Below the pieces are notes generated by a model. The model was not told the DNA's origin. It worked only from the letters and a program-made list of their open reading frames with translations, and ran no database searches. A stretch of DNA of 64,000 bases from Heterohyrax brucei (taxonomy: Eukaryota; Chordata; Mammalia; Hyracoidea; Procaviidae), in assembly GCA_028571685.1 (NCBI GenBank), contig CM053140.1, positions 63,494,201 to 63,558,200 of the forward strand, in the 5' to 3' direction. Every line of letters begins with the position of its first letter. Positions within the stretch are counted from its first letter, which is position 1. This document shows, one piece after another, positions 1-8,873 of this stretch. A program made the translations under genes and the position numbers.

Positions 1-590
1 TCCCAGCACGAGGGGCTTTACAACCCCCTTGGCTTATGAAATAATATTGGGAAGATCTGACCAGGAACTGCTAGAGAAAAGAGCTCGGAGGAATGAATTC
101 CAATACAGCATGCCCCGCCTGACAGCACCAAGGCCGGCCCAACCCCTCTGGCTTCTCCCAACTGCACATCCCCCTTCACAGGCAATAAGCAGATTGCAGA
201 AAGGCTCTGGGAAGCTCCTCAGGGACGGCCACCACCCACCCCCAACAGCTCTTAGAATATAGATATTCCACTCCCTACATCAGGAAGACAGATAGGCTTC
301 CAAGTTTATTGTGTTTGGTATGGCAAGTAGACAAATACTAAAGAAATACCCTTCTTAGAATAGTTTAAGAGAAGCTTAGAGTGAGGGACGGTAGACACTT
401 ATTGTCACCACAGGAAGAGATAAGAAGGAACAAAGAAGGAACAAATAGAGACTGTCAAAGTATAACTTTTTAAGATGAGTTTATTTTCTCTTCCTGCACC
501 TTTCACCTCGAAGCAGAGGTAGAGTTAATAGAAGTTCCAGGATTAGCCTTGTTCCAACCTTTGATTATAATCACAATATACTGGTCTTGA
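1..590. other. Intergenic, nothing recognised
   Basis: Short open frames occur but none has recognisable coding character. The stretch from about 480 leads into an LTR-like block. It may include internal sequence of that element, but this is not supported firmly. Confidence 0.5.
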
Positions 591-925
591 ACCATTCTTT
601 AGAGGTCCCTAGTGATTAACATGAAAAAGGACTTCAAGGTATTGGTTCTTTACTAGCCAACAGAGAGGACCCTAATAATTAGCATGAAAAGAGACCACTG
701 TCTCGGGCCATTATTTAGAAGACTCTAATGATTAACATGAAGAGAGACCACGAGGCACCCACTTCTTGCCAGCCAATCACTTATGTGGTCAAAGTACAGT
801 TACCTCATTGACTATAAAAAATAAAGGAAGACAGACCTTAACGGGCTGCCGTTCTCCAAAACTCTTTTCTGTCTCATTTTTCCCGCTGACGCCATTCATC
901 CCCCATGGGCCCGAAAAATTTGTTG
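590..925 (+). repeat. LTR-like block with tandem U3-type repeats (candidate solo LTR)
   Basis: Three diverged tandem units of about 57-63 bp start near 600, 664 and 720, each with a GATTAACATGAA-like core (ATTAGCATGAA in the second). They are followed by a CCAAT box (773-777), CTATAAAAAATAAA (811-825; TATA and AATAAA nearly overlapping) and a T-rich end near 920. This order resembles the U3-R-U5 layout of a gammaretrovirus-like (ERV1) LTR. Boundaries and family are inferred; no coding retroviral remnant was recognised alongside. Confidence 0.4.
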
Positions 926-1232
926 GGGCTGGCTTCCAGCATGCGATGATAATGCTCATCACTACCACTTAGAATGTGTTTGTTAATGCGTGTGCTGGGG
1001 TACTAGGCAAGAGCTTTTATGTACGTTAACTCATGAACTCCTTATACCAACCTTATTATACCTTTGTAAAGATGAATCCACCACCTGTTTGCCAGTTTGT
1101 TGATAGTGTGGTGGTTTGCATGTCACTGTGATGCTGAAATCTACACTGTCAGAATTTCACATCCTGGCAGGGTCAGCCATGGTGAGGATAGGCTTCAGCA
1201 GAGTTTTTAGAGTAAGACAGACTAGGAAGAAA

Positions 1233-2188
1233 GGTCTGACAACAATTGGTCTCTAATCTCTTGGAGCAACAGAGGAAAAAAAGAATCAGGAATTGGAGGA
1301 AGAAATGGAATGTGTGGCTAAGTGCTTCCATAAACACCACTGCCTCCTTTGCCACGAGACCACAAGAACTGGATGGTGCCCGGCTACCATTACTGAAAAG
1401 TTTGATCAAAGATTCTTTGATCAAAAGAAGGAAAATACAGAACATAATGTCAAATTTTCATGGAATCTACACTTTGTGTAGCCACAGAGACTGAATGAGC
1501 TTCTGAAACTATTGTCTTGAGATTATTTCTATTGCCCTAAATTAATTTTAAAACTTAAACCAAAAATATTCCATGAAGTCTTGTTAAAGCCAAATAATAG
1601 TTTGGCTTGACAATAAAGTGTCTGTGTTGAGCATTATGCATTTTTTATGGGATCAAATTGACAATAGCAACCAGAAGATTAGAGAGAAGACTGAGGTCAG
1701 TGAGGTTATGTTAACAGGGGAGGGACAACTCAGAAACTGTCGTACAACTCAAGAATGTAATCAATGTCACTAAATTGTACTTGTAGAAACTTGAAATTTT
1801 TTTTTTGTGGGTGTGTCAGTTTGACCAGTTGTTGTCAATCTTCTCAAAGCACCAACTTTTGGTCTTGTTGATTATTTCTACCATTTTTCTGATCGCTACT
1901 TCGTTTACATCTGCTCTAATCTTTATTATTTCCTTTTTTCGGGTGACTGTGTACTTCTTTTGCTACTCTATTTAGTTGTAAGGTTAATATTTTGATTTTG
2001 GCCCTTTCTTCTTTTTAGATATGTGAATTTATTGTTATAAATTGACCTCTAGGTACTGCCTTTGCTGTGCCCCAAGGGTTTTGGTAAAGTATGTTTTCAT
2101 TCTTGTTTGACTCTATGAATTTTTAAAAATTGAATTGCCATATATCTTCTCAGCAATAATAACAAAATAAACTATATTAAAAAAAGAA
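1233..2188 (+). mobile_element. L1 3' UTR insertion (afrotherian-type), itself interrupted
   Basis: 1233-1800 resembles an afrotherian L1 3' UTR, with segments such as CAAATAATAGTTTGGCTTGA and AATGTAATCAATGTCACT. The terminal piece with a CAATAATAACAAAATAAA tail resumes at about 2126. An older antisense L1 fragment (1806-2125) lies between them. It is non-coding in all frames. Confidence 0.65.
1806..2125 (-). mobile_element. Old L1 ORF2 fragment, antisense
   Basis: T-rich sequence whose complement resembles the endonuclease-to-RT part of L1 ORF2 (AACCAAAA-type stretches around 1850-1870). It is diverged and broken by stops. It sits inside the L1 3' UTR copy and separates that copy's tail from its body. 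Confidence 0.5.
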
Positions 2189-2499
2189 AGACATGGGAAT
2201 CTACTTCCAAAAATTAGTCAGTGAAAATCTTATGGAAAACAGTAAAACACTGTCTAACTTGCTTGCTTCAGACATATCATTGGGTGAATCAGTTGCTAGA
2301 GGACAATATCATATTTGGTGAAGTAGAGGGCTGATGAGTGTGAGGAAGACCCTTGGTGAGATGAATTGACATAGTAGCCACAGTGATGGACTTGAACTTG
2401 CTAGTTGTGTGGGGATGATGCAGGACCAGCAAGGCTTCGCTTTGTAGTAAATATGGTCAACATGAGTTGGAGTTGACTAGATAGCAGCCAACAACAATA

Positions 2500-3450
2500 C
2501 AGATGAATCAAGTAAGGCTCAGGGAAGGTCATTGCCAAGTTTATGCCCTCAGCAAGGGGTGCCCTAGGAGAAGAACTGAGGCTTACATACCCTTGCAGTT
2601 TGCATTCCTAGCACCTGGAACCAGTGCAACTATCCAGGCCAGGTGGTTAATGCTCATCTTACATTTGAGCAGAGAAGACCTGGGAGCTAGAACTTGATGT
2701 CTTCTTTGCAGGAGTACACAGTTTTGACCTCTTTGCCTTCCATTCCTCAAGTTTATTTAGGCCAGTAGTTCTTAAAGTGTTGTCCCTGTACCAGCATGAT
2801 CATCATCACCTGAGAACTTCCCAGAATTGCGTATTCTTGGACCCACCCCAGACCTACTGAATTGGAAACTCTGGGCTGGGGCCCAGCAATCTGCTTGATT
2901 GTGAGGCAGGCCCAAGTCTGAGAAGCTCTTGGGAAAGCACAAGAGAGCCACAGTCAACAGACTTCTGTTCCATGACCAGGTGGCTCCTAAAAGAGCAGCT
3001 GGAGGAAGTGAGATTTTTCAGTTCAGTGTGTTTCTGTTGTTGTTTTCTCATCACATTTATCAGAAACGACTCAGGTCTGGCTTGAGAGAAGGTGTATCAC
3101 TTCCTTAACAGTCACACATGATTATTTTTTTTTTTCCTCACATTTGTGTTCATTCTAAAAAGGAGTGAAAATACACAAAGAAATCAAACAACTGCACTCA
3201 GCATCTTAGCATTTTCTTTGTCTAGGGAAGGGTTGTGGCTATAATCACGCTTTCAGAAAGCTCGGTGCTGGGTCCTGGGCTGGGTTCTAAGGCACAGACT
3301 GGGCCTCTCTCCTGCTGTTGAGGAGCTTTCATGTTGTCAGGGGACACCGACATCTTACAGATAATCGGAATCTGGGTTTTCAAAGGTTGGTGCCCATGGC
3401 TGTGCTCCAACACGACCCTGGGCTGCACTATTTCAGATAGCTTGCCAGCG
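2500..3450. other. Intergenic, no gene seen
   Basis: Mostly unique-looking sequence with ordinary base composition. Part of 2760-2960 resembles an ancient mammalian interspersed repeat. No exon or RNA gene is supported. Confidence 0.5.
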
Positions 3451-3454
3451 CACA

Positions 3455-3610
3455 GCCCTGGGTTCAAGTCTAGGCTCTGCCACTCACCAGCTGTGTGACG
3501 CTGAACAAATCACTTGACCTCTCTGAGGCTCAGAGTCCTTCATTGTGAGAGTAATAATTCTTACCTTGCAGGCTTGTTGTGAGAGTGGAGAAAACGTATG
3601 TAGCATAGGG
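3455..3610 (+). repeat. MIR SINE
   Basis: Contains the MIR core pattern: GCTCTGCCACTCACCAGCTG, then TGTGACGCTGAACAAATCAC and CTCTGAGGCTCAG. Diverged, as expected of an element predating placental mammals. Confidence 0.85.
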
Positions 3611-3649
3611 GTGCCAACGAGTTAAATCTGGGAATCAGCTTCTTCCGCT

Positions 3650-4035
3650 GCAGCATGTTTCTGCAATTAGCTGCCACCGGGTTGGCTCTGACTAGTGAGG
3701 ACCTTATGTATGACAGAGTGCAACATTGCCTGGTCCTGCACCATCACCATTGTTGGTGGTATGTTTGAGTCCACTGTTGCCGTTGGTAATGACTTCCAAC
3801 CTAGGGGGCTGATTTCCTAGCATTATATCAGACAATATTGTGTTGTGATCCATGAGGTTTTCACTGGCTTATTTTTGGAAGTAGATCACCAGACCTTTCC
3901 TTCTAATGTGTCTTATCAGGAAGCTCCACTGAAGCTGGTTCAGCAGGAGTGATCTGCTGATATTTGAAATAGTTTCCAGTGTGATGGCAACAGTCAAGCC
4001 ACCATACTATGAAAAAATGACAGACTGCTGTTGGC
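3650..4035 (-). mobile_element. Short internally deleted RTE (3' end joined to 5' region)
   Basis: On the + strand it begins with the reverse of the RTE 3' end (3660-3785) and passes at about 3790 directly into the reverse of the RTE 5' region (CTTCCAACCTAGGGGGCTGA onward), with no endonuclease or RT sequence between. A copy with nearly the same junction lies at 15832-16215. Confidence 0.7.
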
Positions 4036-5300
4036 AGGTTACCATGGGGTTATTAAGTACACACCACCCCAACTTACAGTGGGGTTCCATTCAACAACTA
4101 CTCCATCCTAAGTTGTTCTGGTACATACTGAATGCCTCTTTTTTTTTTTTAAGTTTTCATTATTATTGCCTTTTACTGTCAGTATATATATTCAATCTTT
4201 ACTTGTCTTTGGGGATTGGATACATAATATCTGAGAATGATAACAGCCAATTACATGTTGCAGCATTTTATGTAGAACATATTACCAATGAAAAGATGTA
4301 GAAAAAACCCAACATGGATGGTTCTAAGTGTGGTTTGTCATAACTCAAATAAGCCTTAAATCAGGGACTGCCTGTATCTCACAATGCAGCTGTATAATAG
4401 CAAGCCCTTTAGCAGTGTTATCTAGATTATTATTATTATTAAAAACATACCACAGTTCCTGGCTCATAGTAAGTGCCCAATAAATGATGTCTACCAGCTA
4501 TTATTTTGTTAGTTTCATCCTTACCCTGCTGACAGCTCTGACCTTGTGATGCCCAGGGGCTTCTTTCTGTTTCTGGTCCGTGATTACATCAGGGACTCCC
4601 TTTCACTGATGGCTTCAGGGAGTTTGCAGTGCTGATTTGGGGTTGGTGCACCTCATGAGCAGTGACCTCTCATCTGTCAGTGGCATTGGTTATATTCTTC
4701 AAGGTTTTTTTTTTATTATTATTCTATCATTTTCCAAATTATTCTACCACCATTACCATAAACTTACTGTCCCCTAAGTTTCCCAGCCAATTTTTTGAGT
4801 TACCATTGTAAAACTGATCTCACATAGGTAGTTCTTTAAAAGAGTTTAATGCTCAAAGCAGATATACTTTAGTGAGACTTCAGGGAATAGTTTTGATTTA
4901 AGGTTTAAAGATAATCTCACAGCAATAGTTTCAGGGAGCCTTAAGGGCTTCAGATAGTCTAGATTCCCATTAAGAACTTAAACTTCTGTTCCACAACATA
5001 GGATGTATTTTTACTTTTGAATGATTTGTGGCTATGATTTTGACTGGTTTAGGAAAAGTAGGTAGAAATGGGCTATGATGATTGTGGCCAGAAGTCAGAG
5101 GCTCTCTGTCTTCCTTCAACTCCATGTTCTTGAGGGCTCTGCAGAATATTCACAGATGCTGAGACAGCAATGGTGCCCTGAGAAACCGGCAAGAAAGGAG
5201 ATGCCAGCTGTTAAGCCAGATGTCAGCAGAAGATTGGATGAGTGTTGTGGAGCTGGAGTAAGAATTCTCAGCTGTTCTTTGGTATTCAAGCATAAGGATT
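4036..5300. other. Intergenic, AT-rich, nothing firm
   Basis: Holds T-rich and TTA microsatellite-like patches (4139-4150, 4427-4440, 4706-4730) and old L1-like AT-rich sequence. No gene is recognised. Confidence 0.5.
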
Positions 5301-5309
5301 AAAGGTCAA

Positions 5310-5470
5310 GACAGACTTGGGTTTAAATCTGGGCTCTACCCTAACTTGCTGTGTGACCATGAGTGAGTTACTGAGCTTCTCTGAGCTTCAGATTTCTCAT
5401 CTATAAAATGGGAACACTTATAGCCCCTACAACATAGGGTTGTCATGGAAATTCAAAGACGTCATGTACC
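5310..5470 (+). repeat. MIR SINE
   Basis: Shows the MIR core: GGGCTCTACC, then TTGCTGTGTGACCATGAG and CTCATCTATAAAATGGGAAC. Confidence 0.85.
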
Positions 5471-5875
5471 CAGTAGGGAAAAAAGCTGAAGCCCCAGCCT
5501 ATCTGTACTCAGCCCAGAAGATTTTTTTCTGCTCTGATTACTTACTCTTGACTAATTACAAATTACAGGTTCAATCTTTCTTTTCTTTATTGATTCATTC
5601 AATAAGCAGCTAGTGCCTACTGAATGAGAATTGCCTAGATGATGAAAAGAGTGAGGGGGGCAGACCTAGCTGGCAGCATTTAAACACAGTTGGCTCAAAA
5701 AAATGATTAAAAAAAAAAAAAGTAGAATGAAAGTTTGAGTGCTTCTCCCCATCCCCTTACTCTTAACCTTCTTTTTTTAAGGGCTTTGCTCAAGGTTTCT
5801 GCCATGACCATCCTGGTCTACCACCTCACAGTCAAGACAGGCGTGCTGTCAGGAGCACTTAACACACTAATTGAT

Positions 5876-6050
5876 CAAACCAAAACCCGCTGGGTGCTCC
5901 TGACTCAATAGTGACCCTGTAGAACAAGGCTGTAATCTTCACAGAAGCAGACTGCTACAACTTCTTCCCTTGGAGCTGCCAGTGGGTTCACACTGCCACC
6001 CTTTTAGTTGGCAGTTGAGTGCTTAACCACTGCACCACCATGATTTCTTA
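5876..6050 (-). mobile_element. AfroSINE
   Basis: Reversed SINE: a tail-side AGGGTCACTATTGAGTC-like part at the left and a tRNA-derived head at the right (complement of AGTTGAGTGCTTAACCACTG). It includes the internal variant segment with CACAGAAGCAGACTGC. Confidence 0.8.
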
Positions 6051-7400
6051 CTGATTTATACTATGGCGCCGACAACTACCAATGTCTCAACCATGCTCTT
6101 ACAAATGACTCCTCTTATGAATTTGACCATCATACTAGAAGACAGTTCTCATGTATGTAAAGCAAGAAGGCTCCGGGCGGAAGGGTCGGAGAAATTATTC
6201 TGTCTGAACACTTTCAGCTCACAGGAAGAAATCAAGCCACGTAAAAATGATCCAGGTCTAGCCAAAGTCACCCAGTAGTTATGTGAGCAGCCTGGGCGGG
6301 GAGAGAAAACAACTTCCCTGGATTCCATGTTCACTGCCCTGCACCATGTGTGCACTGAGCACTTTCTAAGTAGTCTGTGCAAGGTGCCCTAGAGAGCACC
6401 TGAGTCAAGAAATGCTTCTGCCTTTCAAGAAGCCTACAGCCCGACAGGTGACATGAACACAGAAGACCTTTTCCCCCCCTGATTGGAAATGCTACCTTCC
6501 TTGTATATCAGTTTCTCCAATATGCTTAAAACTGTCCTAGACTCAGTTCTATTGCTGTCTCTTTCCACATCAATACTGTAGCATTTTAAGTACTAAAGCT
6601 TTGTAAAATATTTGGGTATCTGGTAGCAGAAGTCTATTTCCTTCTTTTTCTGGACTGTTTTGGCTGTTCTCTGATACTCCAGGTGAACTTCAGAATTAGC
6701 CATTGAATCTTCTTGAGCACTCTGTTTATACCATGTTCTAGACACTCTGAGGTTCCAGTCACTCGATTTCTGCCCTCAGGAGCTCACTAGCTAGCTGGGA
6801 AGTATAAGAAGTGTAAAGCAACAGGAATCTCATGCTATAGAGCAACAAGAGCTAAGTGATGGAAGAGTCTATAGAATATAAGTGCTGTGAGTTCCAGCGT
6901 CCCTCGGAGCTAGGAAATCCGTGGCTCAACAGAGGAGGTGACCTTTATGCTAGACTTTGATGGATGAACAGTAGTTTGCCAGGTATAGAAAGAAATACAT
7001 GCTCTGAGGTGAGGACAGAAAATTTCTTGGAGATGGTACATTTCCCTTTAGAAGTGAGTAGGAGTTTGCAAAATTCAGAAGATAGCATAAAAAAATGGAG
7101 CCTGAGCTGGGAAAGTCACAGGAAGTCTCTCTGAACATATTTTAGCTTGGTTTTGAGCTAGAGGAGTCAGAGAAGGTGTTTGGAGGCAGTTTTTAAAGAA
7201 TTTTAATACAAAAGCAAACAGTCAAGCCAAGTGCCGTCGAGTCGGAAGCAAACCAGGAGATGACATTTCACCTAGGCTTTGGGGGATGAACAGCAGTTTT
7301 CTGGGCACAGGAGAGGAGAGAGGCACCACTGAGTTGTGGTAGGCACAGAGTAAAAGGCTTCTTTGGAACAAATAGGAAACCTTACAGCTTCCTGATTACT
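6051..7400. other. Intergenic, upstream of AZIN2
   Basis: Mostly unique-looking sequence. Two related blocks of about 70 bp (6935-7000 and 7250-7320) look like copies of one ancient repeat, and a short AfroSINE tail fragment lies at 7215-7250. No gene is recognised. Confidence 0.5.
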
Positions 7401-7680
7401 TTCTAAGATCCAAGATCCAGGGTCTGACTGTTCTGTCCACGTGGGTGCTGGGAGTTCAGAGCAGATCCCTGTAATTTGGATTTCCTGCCGTGGCTGAGGC
7501 TTGGCGGCAAGGACTGAGGTGCAGGTTTGCGAAGCAGCGGGCAGAGCTGAATGCTTTATGTCAGAATTGACCAATAGGATGGCGGCACGCGGTTACCAGG
7601 GCTACAGAGTGGCCGGGGTGCCAGGGGCGGGGCCTGGGCGGGGCTTATATAGCGGGTGGCGGGCGGAAGGCGGAGTGTGG
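7400..7680 (+). promoter_or_regulatory. AZIN2: AZIN2 core promoter in CpG island
   Basis: A GC- and CpG-rich stretch begins near 7480 and runs to about 8110, directly upstream of the AZIN2 coding exons. Seen in order: a CCAAT box (7571-7575), a YY1-like AGGATGGCGGC (7576-7586), an imperfect RFX X-box-like GTTACC-AG-GGCTAC (7592-7605), two GC boxes (about 7624-7632 and 7636-7644) and a TATA-like TTATATA (7645-7651). A TATA box inside a CpG island would focus initiation about 25-32 bases downstream, near 7675-7683. Start position and factor binding are inferred from motifs only. Confidence 0.75.
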
Positions 7681-8037
7681 GGTCGGTGGCTGCTGGGCGG
7701 GCGGGGCGCAGGCCGCGGGGCCCGAGCCTGGGGGAGCGAGCTAGTGGAGGCTCCGAGGAACCGCTTCACTCGCTGGGGAGACCTATGGGCCGAAGCCGTG
7801 TAAATGCGTTTTAAGGCGAGTGCGGAGGAGGGGATGGCCTTGGCAGCCTCGGGGAGCTGGAGCCCTTGGCCCCAGTGCCGACTGCTTCCCCCTCCCCGCC
7901 CCTCTTGCCTCCCTCAGCAGGGGCCTCGGCTCCGCAACTGCCACTCCTCCTCGGGGTGTTGCACAAGTTTCGAGGTCACCGGCGACCCCCCCTGGCAGCA
8001 CACCTGTGTCTGACCCCCGCGAAGGAGGACGGGCTTG
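7680..8037 (+). other. AZIN2: AZIN2 5' untranslated leader, first non-coding exon (approximate)
   Basis: The region between the TATA box and the first coding exon should hold the first non-coding exon. Candidate splice donors are GTAAAT at 7800, a strong GTAAGG at 8038 and a strong GTAAGT at 8431, so alternative leaders are possible. No long reading frame here continues into AZIN2. The start is placed about 30 bases after the TATA box; the true end depends on which donor is used, and only transcript data can decide it. Confidence 0.5.
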
Positions 8038-8693
8038 GTAAGGGGATGGGGCAGGGTGAGCAAGACCGCGGTCCTGCACTCGGGAGGGTCGCCCGGACGG
8101 AATCTCAGCCTTCCGTCTTTGCTGGGAACCCCCTGCAGCCCGCATCCAACTTGGGGCACCCCCATGTGCACTTAGAGTCCTAGTAGAAGAGGCGTAGCCT
8201 GGCCCTCATTGACAGACGAGGAAAATGAGGCTATGAGAAGGTACGAAGCGGACCGAAGCCTTGCAGCGCCTTGGAGTGTAACCTAAGCTCCTGCTTTTCT
8301 TGACGCTCTGCAGTCTCTCTAGGTGGGCGTGGTGACGACTGAGGGCCATGGAACCTTCCCTACCTAAGCGTCTCAGCTGTCCTTCTCCCTCTCTCTCATT
8401 CTTTCCCTCATTCCTGGAATTTCAGAGCTGGTAAGTATCTCCAAAACAGTCCTCCCCATTTTACAGATAGGGACAACTGAGGCTCGGAGAGGCTGTGATA
8501 TCAAGGAATACGATGCCTTGTTCCCATCTAGAATCCAGGATTTCTGTCCATTCCCGCTCTTTTCATGAGCCTAGGTTTCCCAGGCTTGTGCTGGAGAGGA
8601 GCGTGGTGGGACTGGGTGCCCAGGGTTGAGAAGGTGAGGGAGGGGGCAGCAGAGGTGGCCCCCTACCCATGGCCCTTGCCTTCTCCATCCTAG

Positions 8694-8768
8694 GGTGTTG
8701 CATACTTTCTAAGGCGGTAGCAGCAGAGACAGCTCCATCCAGCCCTTGGGCTCCTGCTCCCCATGAGC
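8694..8768 (+). other. AZIN2: AZIN2 5' UTR part of the first coding exon
   Basis: A pyrimidine-rich acceptor ending CATCCTAG at 8693 opens this exon, leaving 75 nt of leader before the chosen start. An in-frame ATG at 8763 would add Met-Ser, but it has a weak context (C at -3, A at +4). The ATG at 8769 has A at -3 and G at +4 and gives the conserved N-terminus [10 protein letters not shown], so 8769 is preferred. Confidence 0.8.
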
Positions 8769-8873
8769 ATGGCTGGCTACCTGAGTGAATCAGACTTTGT
8801 GATGGTGGAGGAGGGCTTCAGCACCCAAGACCTGCTGGAGGAGCTCACCCTGCGGGCCTCACAGGCCACCACG
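8769..8873 (+). CDS. AZIN2: AZIN2 coding exon 1 (residues 1-35)
   Basis: Encodes [10 protein letters not shown] through SQATT in 35 whole codons; the donor GTGAGG begins at 8874 (phase 0). The segment is the N-terminal extension ahead of the ODC-like barrel and matches AZIN2 rather than ODC1 or AZIN1. Confidence 0.96.

Larger units (their letters stand above)
1080..2500 (+). mobile_element. Internally deleted RTE LINE, interrupted by L1
   Basis: The left part (1080-1232) matches the RTE 5' region also seen at 36062-36200. The right part (about 2190-2500) continues that 5' region and then jumps to the RTE 3' end, with a GAGGAAGACCCT-like stretch and an ACAACAA tail. Between them lies an L1 insertion, with a weak AAGAAAG-type duplication at both edges. 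Confidence 0.6.

Noticed and set aside
7501-8183. Several open frames across the AZIN2 CpG island
   Set aside because: Typical of stop-poor GC-rich DNA; none joins the AZIN2 frame or has a recognised domain.
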